Origin: Harringtonia aguacate | Lineage: Eukaryota; Ascomycota; Sordariomycetes; Ophiostomatales; Ophiostomataceae | DNA: 64,000 nt | NCBI GenBank assembly: GCA_014183095.1 | Contig: JACCPH010000035.1 | Span: 71,743 to 135,742 of the forward strand | Direction of reading: 5' to 3' | Shown here: positions 1-10,198 of the stretch, piece after piece | Layout: each line of letters opens with the position of its first letter | Numbering within the stretch: the stretch's first letter is position 1 | Position numbers and translations under genes: made by a program | Notes under the pieces: model-generated | The model's input: the letters and a program-made list of their open reading frames with translations, nothing else | What the model was told of the DNA's origin: nothing | Database searches by the model: none

Positions 1-1325
1 GATTCTCCGCCATCATCAAAGTTGAGTCCCATATCTTGGGCCATGCGGAAGCTCATGCCGCTGTAAACCCATCCCTTTGCCTCTCGTGCACAGCCGGCCT
101 CACGGACAGACATGAGAGCCAACGCTTGCACTGTCGCCAGTCTGGGCTTTTCGTACTCGTCATTCTCGACAATGAGGCGCTTGGCCTCGGCGAAGAAATG
201 GTCACCTTTGGTGCGGCTATCTCCGGCCACGGCGAATGCCCCGGGCACGCTGGTAAAATGACAGCCCAGAGCGAGCATAGCGTTGACCAGCAGCGATGTG
301 CAGTAAGCGGTGCGGCCTCGCGGTGCCTGGGGCCGGCCGCGCAAGAAGTCGCGATAGAAGAGGCTCTTGGACAGGGTAGTAAAGTAGGTGTAGTGCCAGT
401 TGAAATACATATTCATCAGGTGTAGCAAGAGAGGAGTGTTGTCTGTGACAGTTGTCCAGCTGTTGACGGCTTCCTCTCTCGTGAGATATGGCGGTTCGAA
501 CTGAGAGGAGACAAGGTCGGCACTTGTTCCATCGCTAAAGAAGCCGCCGCCACGAACACCACGATCAATGCTGTTGCGATAAATGTCTGCTAGGGAAGAA
601 GAGCTGATGTCGTCATCGCCCGTCGGATCGACATAGATCAGATGTGACGTGCCGCCAATGAACCGGACAGAGCCGTTTTCCAAGCGCAGCTCGCCCATCT
701 TACGCGCCAGCTCGAACTCGCCTTCCATAGGCAGCCCTGCCGTCATGGCAGAAGCGCCCGTCGAGCTGGCGGCGGGCTCCAGGTCGACGTTTTCCTGCTG
801 CCCGGCCAGCTCCTCCTCCTTCATGAATGCCTCGGCTACAGCATCCAGACTGTCGCATGTGCGGATCCGTCTCACGATGCCTGCGACATCCTCCTCTGCG
901 GCGTTGAGGATGGCTTCGATCAAAACCTGTAGCGTCGAGCTCTGGGCCTTCATGCTGTCGATCTTTTCACGGTAGACGCCTTTGCGGCGGTGGTCTGAGT
1001 TGGGATCGTAGATGCACTCGGTGCAATAGACGCTGGCGCATGCGGCACAGCTGGGCAGGGCCCCATCACATTTGGATTTCCGCTTTCGACACGCGACGCA
1101 GGCAGTGCTAACGCAACGTCGCTTCTGCACAGATGGGTCGGGGTTGCGTCGCGACTTCTTTCTGTTAGTTGTCGCTGCCGCCGGAGTTGGAGCCGCTGTG
1201 GACTGCGCAGAAGTGGCCGACGACATTGTCGCGGAGGTGGTGGGTGTGCTCAGATCCATGGTGGATAAACTAGACATGCTGGACATGCTGTTAAATGTGG
1301 CAGCTGCTTGTCTTTCGTCGTTCAT
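1..1325 (-). CDS. Zn2Cys6 fungal transcription factor (C-terminus beyond window)
   Basis: An uninterrupted minus-strand frame runs from ATG at 1325-1323 off the left edge, so only about the first 441 residues are here. A Ser/Thr/Ala-rich leader (1-55) precedes a basic stretch and a zinc binuclear cluster with Cys at about 76, 79, 86, 93, 96 and 104 (C-x2-C-x6-C-x6-C-x2-C-x7-C), the Gal4-type DNA-binding fold. From about residue 215 the protein resembles the fungal-specific regulator middle domain (leucine-rich helices, then the RMAQDMGL-type motif close to the window edge). It should be a nuclear DNA-binding regulator; the target is unknown. It is transcribed away from the exopolygalacturonase at 3609, so it could control that gene or the MFS exporter, but this rests on position only. 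No intron is visible in this part. Confidence 0.88.
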   Translation of the reverse strand, partial: MNDERQAAATFNSMSSMSSLSTMDLSTPTTSATMSSATSAQSTAAPTPAAATTNRKKSRRNPDPSVQKRRCVSTACVACRKRKSKCDGALPSCAACASVYCTECIYDPNSDHRRKGVYREKIDSMKAQSSTLQVLIEAILNAAEEDVAGIVRRIRTCDSLDAVAEAFMKEEELAGQQENVDLEPAASSTGASAMTAGLPMEGEFELARKMGELRLENGSVRFIGGTSHLIYVDPTGDDDISSSSLADIYRNSIDRGVRGGGFFSDGTSADLVSSQFEPPYLTREEAVNSWTTVTDNTPLLLHLMNMYFNWHYTYFTTLSKSLFYRDFLRGRPQAPRGRTAYCTSLLVNAMLALGCHFTSVPGAFAVAGDSRTKGDHFFAEAKRLIVENDEYEKPRLATVQALALMSVREAGCAREAKGWVYSGMSFRMAQDMGLNFDDGGE

Positions 1326-3608
1326 ATCAATTAAAAACAAAAAGTCTTGGAGCAAGACCCGAGGCGTAGGGTCACCTAAGCCACCCTCACCCTCAGTTGG
1401 CTTTGCCTATGGATGCCAACAGCATATGGCCGACAAGGGTTAGGAACGTCAGTGTCTCTGGCAGGCTTGAAGCAGACGGCTGGAAATGTCAATCGCGACG
1501 GGCGCTCGGTTCAAGCCGACGAGAGCGACCTCGGCTGAAACCAGGATGCCCTAAATATTGACAATAATTTCAGCGTTGGCACGGAAGGCTTCGGAGAGCC
1601 AGCTGTCTTGGCGTAGTTATAACGCGGCCAAGATGTGGAATGATGTGTTGAGGGCACAGAAGGTTTGGGATGCGTCCCTCATTTTTGCCGTGCGGATATT
1701 TGGGGGCTGAGCAAATCTGGCGGCTGACAAAGAATGCCGGCCGACGATGGCGAGAGAAGCCCGCGCAGCAATGCGACGGAAATTGTCGGTCGCAAAAGGG
1801 TGCTCGGGTGATCGTGGACAAAGACGGCAGGCTCCGGGGGGATGGGCCAAAATGGAAAGATAAACGGGAGCAGACAAAGGCGCGAGATCTCGGATTATCA
1901 ATAGCTATTGAGAGTGTGGTTGTTGGAAGGGCAGCGAATTTGAGTATCTTACCAACCGTTCGCGGAAGGATCGATAACAGAGGGAGGGGTGTGGGGGTGT
2001 GGATAACAGTGGGGTTTTAGAGTTGATGACGGTTTTGTTGCCTGGCATGCAGCAGAGCAGACGGATCCCCCAGAGACTCGTGCCAGGACCCGGGAATTCT
2101 CTGCTCCCTGTCTGGATAAGACGCGTGGGGGGTGAGATTGGCTTTTTCTTATGTCAGTAGGCTGCTCTGTCGGCGGAGCGAGCAAAGTACACGTACGAAT
2201 AGAGAGAGGGGATGGAGGGGTAACCTATGCGACAGGATAAAGGATAAGGGATACAAGAGAGGGAGATGACGACAGAAGACGGCAGGTGCCTGGAAACGTG
2301 GGGGTCACTCGCTTATGAAGAGAGCTAATAACAGCAGGCATGCGATAGGACCTCAAAACGAGGAGCAGCGATGAGAAGAAGAGCGGTGGAAGAAGGATGG
2401 AAGAGGAGGGAAGCGTGGCAGGAGATGTCTGCATAACCATGCTAGCACGGGACCTCAAGGACGCTACCTTTCCGGCGGTCGGAGAAGGCAGGGCAAGTAG
2501 CTGTCTAACACGGTTCCCACGGGCCAAGAAATGGCAAGAGCGGGCACCGCGACAAATCGCAGGTGTCACCAACTCGTGTACCACCTGCAGAATACGGAGA
2601 ATACGGCACGCCAGCAGCAGGGAGGCGTGGCTTGCAAAGGGACTAATACATCCTAAACAATGCAGGCCTGCCGCGGTGCAGATTCCAAGTGCCATTTCAG
2701 GTAAGAGCAGCTCGTGGTTGAAGGAGAACGAACGGGCTCCTGCAACAGAGATAGCCGCTGGAAAGCCGCTGACCGGATCGCGCCTTCCTGTGTAATCAGA
2801 CACTTTGTGTCACCAATAATCTATTACGGCAGAATCTGTCCTACAAAGTGTGCAGATTGCAGCTTCTCGATTCGAGCATCTCCGTCGCCCCTGAGATGTG
2901 TCTTCTGAGATGTTCTTTCTTGGATATTATTTGGCAACATCCCATCCGCCGCGCCTTGGATGTATAGAGAACAGGAAGCGTCTAGTCGGCACTGGGTTTT
3001 CACGGGCAGCGGCTCTCCCTGGCCCCGACGGGCGTTCCTGACCCCGTCGTCGAGCGATGGCGAGATGCATCTTACTGGTGGTCTTTCTTCCCCCCGCCAG
3101 ACGTTGCGATTCTGTGGAGCATTGTGCGGGGATACGACTACCGGAATTTGTGGAGGTCGATGTCAACCCCCAACTGCTGCTCGTTTCTCGCCCTCTGCTT
3201 CGCTTTGCCACGGTGCGGCTTCAGAGAAGGTAATGATGCGAAAGTCCTTGGTAAAGAGGCGGCGAACCCTGCGATTTCTGTGTCTGCAACCTAGCAATCG
3301 AGCTGAAAACCCTTTGCCGAAGCACGCAAGGCTGGCAACGATGGCCAAGGATCACGGAAGAACTGTGCCTCAATCTCGCTCCAATCATGCACCTCTGCGG
3401 ACCAGTGGAGCGCAGATGATCTTCCGTGAGGGGGTTCGGACGGAAATTGACAGGTAAAATTTGCCCGGCTCGCGGATGATTGATGCAGCCGGTCACGGCG
3501 TGGCGATTCCATATATTTAAATGGAATCTCCTTCCGTCCGTTCAGCAGATCACAGCTCGACGGCCCATCAGACGCCCTCTATGTTTGAAGACCAGTCTGC
3601 TAGCATCA
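1326..3608. other. Divergent intergenic region, regulator / exopolygalacturonase
   Basis: About 2.3 kb between two divergently transcribed genes. Open frames on both strands are short, overlap each other and resemble no family I know. It should hold both promoters. The only distinct element is the palindromic TATA-like site at 3505-3528. Confidence 0.6.
3505..3528 (+). promoter_or_regulatory. Palindromic TATA-like core promoter element
   Basis: GATTCCAT (3505-3512) and ATGGAATC (3521-3528) form a perfect 8-bp inverted repeat around an ATATTTAA centre. The AT core lies about 90 bp before the ATG at 3609, a normal TATA-to-start distance. This argues that transcription begins downstream and that the in-frame ATG at 3480 is not used. 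The flanking arms could be a dimeric factor site. Function is inferred. Confidence 0.5.
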
Positions 3609-5266
3609 ATGTTTTGTCTTCTGTTTTTCGCGCAACTGCTGATAGCTTCGGCGGCGGTGCTTCCGCCGTCTGTAGCCCAGCCGCGACAGCCAACCAGCAA
3701 CGGCAAAGTGTGCACCGTGACGCCGCTGCAAGCTCGATACAATGGAGAAGATGTCGACGATGTGCCTCAGATTCTCCGGGCATTCGAGGAGTGCAACAAT
3801 GGTGGCACTGTGGTCTTTGCCGAAGGTGCGCGGTATTCTATCGCGTCACGGCTCAACCCGGTCGTGTCGGACGTGACCATTGACTGGCGCGGAACATGGG
3901 TGGTAATGTCGTCCGTTCCATAATGCCAGTTGATTCGAGAGCTGACTTTTGCCTAGTTTTCTAGCGACTTGGAATACTGGCGCAACAATTCGTATCCCAT
4001 TTCCTTCCAGAACCACCGCGCGGGCTTCGTCCTCTCCGGTGAGCGCATCTTCATCGATGGCCACGGAACTGGGGGCATTGACGGCAATGGAAACTACTGG
4101 TATGAGGCAGAGGAGGCTACAACGCTGCCGGGCCGGCCGATGCCGTTTGTATTCTGGAATGCCAGCGACGTGACGGTCAAACACTGTAGGTTCAGTACCC
4201 AATGTGGGCGGTGTCTGTCCGTCATACTAACACAGCAGACAGTCTCCGTCGTCCAGTCACCGCTTTGGTCCATAAATATCATGAACGGTAGCAGCTTTTG
4301 GTTTGACGACATCTACGTCAACAACACGGCGACCACTGCCCCTTATGGCTCCAACTGGGTTCAGAACACAGACGGTTTTGACACGATGGATGCGCACAAT
4401 GTGATGCTCACAAACTTTGTCTACCAAGGTAGGAAACGTAGCAGTTTCCGCAGTCGACGTTTTGGCACTAACACTCTCGCAGGGTATATGAGTCTCCCCG
4501 TTCACGATAGTTGAATACGTTTCTCACATCTGCCAACTCAGCGGTGACGATGCCATTGCCATTAAGCCGCGGTCCTACAACATCTTTTTGCAGAATGTAA
4601 CGTGGTTGCAATCCTGCCGTTTCAGCACATGTCTGACAAACCTCTAGTTGACCATTCACGGCGGCAACGGTGTGGCGATCGGCAGCCTTGGCCAGTACCC
4701 GGGTGTCGATGCCTCGGTGGAAAACGTGATTGTGCGCGACGTCCGCGTTGTCGCTCGCAACAGAGACATGCACAACTCGGCCTACATCAAAACATGGGTG
4801 GGCGAGATAGTGTATCCGTCGGGGTACGAGAGCGATGGCCTTCCCAACGGCGCCGGCACCGGCCGCGTCACCAATCTGCGCTTCGAAAACTTTCAGCTCG
4901 AGGGCCCAGCCAGCGGCCCGTCTATCACTCAAGACAACGGAAACAACGGTACAGCTTCTCCTGTCATGTCGTTGCGTTTTCCGTGGCTAACTGACAGGCT
5001 CACTCTCGGGAACATCCAACATGCTGATCAGCAACGTTGCGTTTTCCAATTTCACTGGCTATCTGGACGGAAACAACAGCGGGTCTAACAAGACACTCAA
5101 CTCGTCTGTGAGCGTATCGTGCTCTACGCGCCAGCCCTGTTACAATGTCGACTTTCGCGACATATCGCTGGGGCTGGCGCCGGGAGAGGCCGCTGTCGGT
5201 GCCATAGGGTCCTGCAAATATATGTCTTCTGGTGGAGTGCACGGCGTGACAGGCAGCGGATGCTGA
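3609..5266 (+). CDS. pgxC: Secreted exopolygalacturonase, GH28, pgxC-type
   Basis: Predicted galacturan 1,4-alpha-galacturonidase that removes terminal galacturonate from pectin outside the cell. Exons: 3609-3902, 3957-4185, 4243-4428, 4483 (one nucleotide), 4542-4596, 4648-4948, 4998-5266, giving 444 aa. The start at 3609 gives a hydrophobic signal peptide; an in-frame ATG at 3480 lies upstream of the TATA-like site and would bury it. GH28 signatures are present: NTDG, GGDDAIAIKP, GGNGVAIGSLGQY and SAYIKTW. The GNG and YIK variants replace the GHG and RIK of endo-enzymes and, as far as I recall, are usual in the pgxC branch. Many N-x-S/T sites fit a secreted glycoprotein. Intron 2 has a textbook CTAAC branch. 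Odd: introns 3 and 4 (4429-4482, 4484-4541) are separated by one G, which is needed to make Gly-Gly-Asp-Asp. Confidence 0.85.
4429..4541 (+). other. Twin introns flanking a 1-nt exon in the exopolygalacturonase
   Basis: The frame ends with CAA-G at 4428 and resumes with C-GGT-GAC-GAT at 4542. A single GT-AG intron leaves the wrong phase. Splicing 4429-4482 (54 nt, CACTAAC branch near its end) and then 4484-4541 (58 nt) keeps only G4483 and restores Gln-Gly-Gly-Asp-Asp. The product can be described as a one-nucleotide exon or as sequential splicing resembling fungal spliceosomal twin introns. Read directly from the sequence; no transcript evidence. Confidence 0.65.
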
Positions 5267-5383
5267 ACGACCGCAATCTTGACCCACAAAGCGCAATCGA
5301 AATTCACTTTTAATTACTCCCGACTATGTTTGAAACGCCATGCATGCATGAAAACATAGGCTTTACCTTCAGCCTTTCTCTTC

Positions 5384-7318
5384 TTATGAACCAGTCGCAA
5401 ATGGGCTGCGCGAACGCAGGTACTCGCCATACTTCCATAGCAGGAAGGGCGCAGGCCATCCGATGACAACACCCACAGCTGCCAGCAGAGTGTTGCCGCG
5501 GCCATAGCCCAGTTTGGCGATGAGGTTGGGCGCGAACAGCGGGAAACCGAAGCCCGCCAGAGAGCGCATGACGGTGGTGGCGCTCACGGCACTGGCAGCA
5601 TAACGCGTGTACGTGTCGACGAGGTAGCCTTGGATGCACTGGAAGCCGGCGATGAGGCCGGCGGCCATGATACCAGCACCAATGTCGGGGCCGATCCAGT
5701 GGGTGCGTGCCTCAGCACACCAGCCATAGATGAGAAGGCCGACGGGCACGAGGAGGGAACCGGGCACCATGACGGGCACACGGAACTCAGGGCGACCAAC
5801 GGAAACATGGTAGCGCCGCTTGAGGGCGGCATAAATGCGATCCTGCAACGGTGCGAGGATCTGCGTACCCAAGAAGAAGCCGACGCCTGGCCCAATGTAA
5901 TGCAGGCCGGCGACGCCGACACGCTCGTGGTAGATGTCCTTCCACAGGGAGGGGAATGTCGACAGCTGCAGGTACATGATCCCGTAAAGGTACATCATAT
6001 AGACGGCAAGCACCTGCACGATGATCTGCGTGCCCAGAAGGATAAATGGCCGAGCTATGGCAGCACGCAGCTTGTCGATGGTACTGCTGTTCGCTGGATC
6101 CTCTCGGTCGTATACTGTGTGCACCTCCTCGTTGCCCGTCTCGCGGGTGAGCCGCGTGCGCTTGCGAGCGAGAAGCACGGGCGCATATGTCTCGCGGAGG
6201 AAGAACAGGCCGACAAACTGGATGGCAGCGTCGACGAGCGTGGTAGCATGGAAGATCCAGCGCCAGCTGGTCTGCTGGGTGATAAAGGCGCCGGCAATGG
6301 GGCCAATGGCAGGGCCCAGCAGCGGCGTCAGAGAGTACACGGATATGGCGCGACCGCGCTCCTCAGCCGTGAACAGGTCGCTCAGGCAGCCGCCGCCGAT
6401 GGCCAGAGGCGCCGAGCCGCCGAGACCTGAGAGAAATCGGAATGCGATCATCTGGCCGCGGGTGCGGGCGAGGCCGCAGCCCATATTGAAAAAAAGATAC
6501 ACCAGGTTGCTCAGCTGCAGCACGATGACACGGCCATACAGCTCGCTCAGCGGGCCGATGAACAGCGGTCCTATTGCGTAGGCCAGGATGAAAATGGACA
6601 AGCTCAGCAGCTGTTCGACAGACTTTGCAATGTCGAGATCGCGGCCAATGGTCGGCAACGCCGGGGCGATCATGCTCGAGGACACTGGAGTGATGAGGGC
6701 AAAAACGCTCACGACGATCACGGTCTCCCACTTCTTTCGTCTAGGCCAGTTCTTGGGGTTCTCAAGGTCGTCGGGACCCGCCCATGTGACGAGGTTGGGG
6801 TCAGCAGTTTCGTCAGAGAACGGTGCCGCTGCTGCCGCCTCCGACGTGATGTTTTCATCCCCTGCTCTGAGACCCTTTTCTGGATCCGCCGTACCATATG
6901 TGTGTCTGCCAATTTGGATGTCATCCTGCTCAACACCGTCGATCTCCCGTCGATAGTAGATATCATCGCGCACTTCAGAGACAGTCCTCGTCGCCTGGAC
7001 GGAGCCGGCAAAAGATCTCGCCCGTGACCGTGTCCGGGACCGAGACCGGGACAGAAATGATCGGGAACGAGTCTCTGTCCGCTCCGGCCTGTGTCGACTG
7101 TTTTCACGGCTGCTGCTGCTGCTGCTACTTCTGCTGCTGTCGATCGATTCGTGCACAGAAACGCCGGATTCAGTCTCTTTCTTGTCATTGGTACAGGCGT
7201 CGCGCGTGAGAACCGGCTGTTCTAAGGGCGCGGCATCGGCTGCAGATGCCAAGCCGGTCGTCTCGACCGTTAACCGATCCGACCCGTCAGACCCAGAACT
7301 GGCCATTTTGTTTGTCAT
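5384..7318 (-). CDS. MFS transporter, DHA1 drug:H+ antiporter type
   Basis: Single-exon 644-aa membrane protein. Residues 1-165 are a hydrophilic, Ser/Arg-rich cytosolic leader with SRSRSR-type runs (an Arg/Ser tract is encoded near 7005-7130). The leader ends in the WxGPDDxENPxNW-type motif that precedes TM1 in fungal DHA1 transporters. Twelve hydrophobic segments follow in two blocks split by a charged central loop (about 380-420). The TM2/TM3 loop holds the major-facilitator signature (GPLSELYGR). The family exports drugs, toxins or polyamines by proton antiport at the plasma membrane; the substrate cannot be read from sequence. Its 3' end faces the exopolygalacturonase 118 bp away. The start at 7318 is the first Met, with a second Met four codons on. 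Confidence 0.9.
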   Translation of the reverse strand: MTNKMASSGSDGSDRLTVETTGLASAADAAPLEQPVLTRDACTNDKKETESGVSVHESIDSSRSSSSSSSRENSRHRPERTETRSRSFLSRSRSRTRSRARSFAGSVQATRTVSEVRDDIYYRREIDGVEQDDIQIGRHTYGTADPEKGLRAGDENITSEAAAAAPFSDETADPNLVTWAGPDDLENPKNWPRRKKWETVIVVSVFALITPVSSSMIAPALPTIGRDLDIAKSVEQLLSLSIFILAYAIGPLFIGPLSELYGRVIVLQLSNLVYLFFNMGCGLARTRGQMIAFRFLSGLGGSAPLAIGGGCLSDLFTAEERGRAISVYSLTPLLGPAIGPIAGAFITQQTSWRWIFHATTLVDAAIQFVGLFFLRETYAPVLLARKRTRLTRETGNEEVHTVYDREDPANSSTIDKLRAAIARPFILLGTQIIVQVLAVYMMYLYGIMYLQLSTFPSLWKDIYHERVGVAGLHYIGPGVGFFLGTQILAPLQDRIYAALKRRYHVSVGRPEFRVPVMVPGSLLVPVGLLIYGWCAEARTHWIGPDIGAGIMAAGLIAGFQCIQGYLVDTYTRYAASAVSATTVMRSLAGFGFPLFAPNLIAKLGYGRGNTLLAAVGVVIGWPAPFLLWKYGEYLRSRSPFATGS

Positions 7319-8775
7319 TGCAACAGGTTTGTGCTCTGATGCGAAATATATTGTGCAGGATGATATTTTCTGAAGATATTGATAAACCCAAAAGGCATTT
7401 TTGACGAGAGGTCAGGGTGAAAAAGCAATAGACACAGATAAAGCTGCCAGCAATAATTTTCGAGTGCCTGCGATTTTCACGGAAAGCGAATTTCAAAGCA
7501 ACGCATGGAAAGGAGCAAAAAAGAAAGAAATCGAGCCAGAAAATTCAAAGATGCGGAAAATGAATCAAAATGTAGAAAGCGTCGGACTCCCCGTTCAAAC
7601 TCCGTTTGGTTGGGCAGCGGTATGCCCATGCCGAGAGCGGCCTGTCTGCGTATCTGCCGGATACGGGAGGAGCTCCTTTTTGACGCAGAGACGGCCCCAG
7701 ACCAGCATAGCCGACTGTGCTTCTGCCCTCGCAGGGAGCATCAAGAAAGAGGGGGCGTCGGAAATCCGATCTGCCGCCTGTGAAGCTAATCTCGAAGTGG
7801 AGTAGAGGGGGAAATAACCAGGAAACCCAGAAGGGGCTGATCATGCCGTGGCAAACATTTTCCCTCCCCGTCCCCCATTTTTGACAGGCCGTGTCCGCTC
7901 TCGCCCAGACCTTCTGTGGTTGCCTGATGCCCAGACTGTCCGGTTCCGGCGAACGGTCCGGCGGCCGGCACCGAACACGGCCCCTCTCTCTGGAGTCGCT
8001 GCCCGATCATCTATGCTGGCTGGTGGACTTTACGGGTTGCTGTGCAGGCCACACCGCTTCTCGGTCTAGTCTAGAGCATTTCTGGCGTACATTTTGGGCC
8101 GAGCCTATTCGTGGCGAGCATCATTACTTGGACCGGCCCCCGGATAACGGCATACCCCGTCGCCGACGACAGCCGGGGTCGCCGAATCACTGTCTGGCGG
8201 TGACCAAAATCGAAACTCTCTCTGGTGGCGTCAGGTGCGACCAATTTGGAGACAGCTTTTGTCTGAATCTATCCAAAGAATGATGGTTCTGAGCCAGAAA
8301 TCCATTGTCCTTAGTCTCGTCTCATTAGCCAAAGACGCTGGCAGTACTCGTAGAAATGCTGCCACAGAGGTAGCCAGAGCTACATGCCGACAGCGACCGA
8401 TTTTTCAAGCAAATAAACCACAAGGCTATTCAACGGAGGTGCTGTTATTCGAATTCTGACAACTGAATGGTATTCCCAGCCTTGTCTTCCGTCAACCTAT
8501 CTGATTTTTTTTTGCCCTTCCCAGAAGAACGCCGTGAAACCGAAGATGGCAAGGCAAATGGTGTGGAAAAAAAAAAGAAACACAAAATGCAGATCTAAAG
8601 AGTACATGAAAACAAATCGAAATGGTCTCGCCTTCAGCCTAGATCTCGGCTCCCCCCCCCCCCACATCCCCTCTCTCCCAATCCTCGTCCTCGCAGTGCC
8701 AGTCACTGCTGCATTACAGGGGCACGGAGCGAACTCGAAAACAGAATGCTGGTTCCAGAACTAGTCAAAACATGC
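7319..8775. other. Intergenic region, MFS promoter side / La 3' side
   Basis: About 1.46 kb with no supported gene. It should contain the MFS promoter and the La 3' UTR. It holds one TACTCGTA octamer (8345-8352), an A-run near 8567 and a C-run at 8652-8663. Small open frames overlap on several frames without family resemblance. Confidence 0.6.
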
Positions 8776-10198
8776 TCAGGCCGCATTGGCAGCGACCGCC
8801 TCCTTGGTGTCGACCTTCTTCGCCGGGGGTGCGCTGGCGCCGTCGTCTTCGCGGCCACGCTTGTTGCTGACAGCCTCGCCCTTGTCGTTTGTCGCCTGGA
8901 TGACCGGCTTGCCACTGGAGGAGGGGGGGTTAGCACATGCTCATAGTGAAAGGGGTAGTCATGGGTACGCACTTTTGCTCGGTCTTGTTCTCTGCCCGGC
9001 TGCCGCCGTTGCGGTTGTTGTCCCAGTGGCCCCGACCGCGGCCGCCGCCACGGCCACCACCGCCCCGGCCCCGGTTGCCAAAGCGGCCACCACGGCCGCC
9101 GCGGAAGCCGTTCTTGCGGTCGTCGTCGCGACGCTTCTTCCAGTCGTCCTTGTCAAACTTGCCGTGGCCGCCGCGGCCGCCGCGGCGGTGGCCACCGACG
9201 GTGCGGCCTTCGTAGAAGCGCGGGGCGCTGTTGTTGCTGGGCTCGATCTTGCCCTCGCGGATGAGCTGGGACTTTTCGGCGACGTAGGCGACCTTGGACA
9301 TGATCTTGAGGTCCTGGCCCTTCCACTGGGGCTTGGGGTCGCGGGCCAGGAAGGCCTCGGCCTGCTCGGCGTCCTGGAACTCGACAAAGACGGAGCCCTT
9401 GAAGAGGTTGTCGGCGGCGCGGCGCAGGCGCACGCAGTTGACGGAGCCGAACTGGGCGAAAAACGCCTCGAGGTCGAACTGGGTCGAGGGCTCCTCGTCG
9501 CCGAAGCCCTTGGCGTACACGGTGGCCGCGTCGATCTTGCTGCGCGGGCGGTCCGGGTTGTAGGCCGTCTTGCGCGCCACCGTCTCCTCGCCCGCGTCGC
9601 CGGCGACGACCAGAAACTTGCTCGCGCGCATGGCCGCCACCACCGTCTCGTACGACTTGAACCGCCGCATGCGGCCAAACTGGCAGAGCTTCTTGAGGGG
9701 CACCGGCTTGTTCTCGGCGCCGCCCGTCAGCTCCCACATGTACTTGTCCGTCGGCAGGTTGCTGTCGCTAAAGTAGAAGTGGACCTAGAATGGAGGGAGA
9801 AAAAGAACAGTCAGCCAAGGAAAGAAGCTCTCGACACGGTCACAGCACAAAACACATACCTGGGTCTGGATCGCCGTGTGGTCTTCCGACTCTGGCAGCA
9901 GGCTCGGGTCGAACTTGCTGTTCTTTGCGTCTTTGCCGTTCTTCGCGTCCTTCTTCTCTGCGTCCTTCTCTGCGTCCTTCTTGTCCTCCTTCTTGTCCTC
10001 CTTCTTGTCCTCCTCCTTGGCCTCCTTGGTCTCGGCGGGCTCCTCCTTGCCCTCCTTGGCCTCGGCAGACTCCTCCTTCTTCTCCTCGACAGCCGGCTCG
10101 GTCACAGCCTCCGGCTTGCTCTCCGTCGCGGCGACAGGAGCTTCAGCGGCCACGACAGGCTGCGCAGCCTCGGCGGCCGCTGCGGTTGTGTCGCTCAT
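8776..10198 (-). CDS. LHP1: La protein, RNA polymerase III transcript chaperone
   Basis: Nuclear RNA-binding protein that protects the UUU-OH 3' ends of new Pol III transcripts such as pre-tRNAs. Exons: 10198-9860, 9784-8973, 8914-8776 (429 aa); introns 9785-9859 and 8915-8972 end in CTAG and CCAG. An acidic/Lys-rich leader (1-90, AEEKKEE-like repeats) precedes the La motif (about 95-180, with FYFSDSNLPTDKYMW and LCQFGRMRR). An RRM follows (about 200-285, with GSVFVEF) and then an Arg/Gly-rich stretch (about 315-375, GRGGRFGNRGRGG type) ending in a basic nuclear-localisation-like tail. The start at 10198 is chosen because the frame upstream is AT-rich and unlike the leader. It is divergent from mitochondrial uS4m at 11804. 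Unusual: the RG tract is longer than in yeast Lhp1. Confidence 0.92.

Noticed and set aside
1440..1530. tRNA-like GGTTCAAGCC box
   Set aside because: No acceptor or anticodon stems can be drawn; isolated match. Similar GGTTCGA strings at about 494 (coding) and 22090 also fail.
3480..3608. Upstream in-frame ATG of the exopolygalacturonase
   Set aside because: It lies before the TATA-like site and would place 43 residues ahead of the signal peptide.
5630..6430. Plus-strand open frames opposite the MFS gene
   Set aside because: Complete overlap with a clear 12-TM transporter; no family resemblance.
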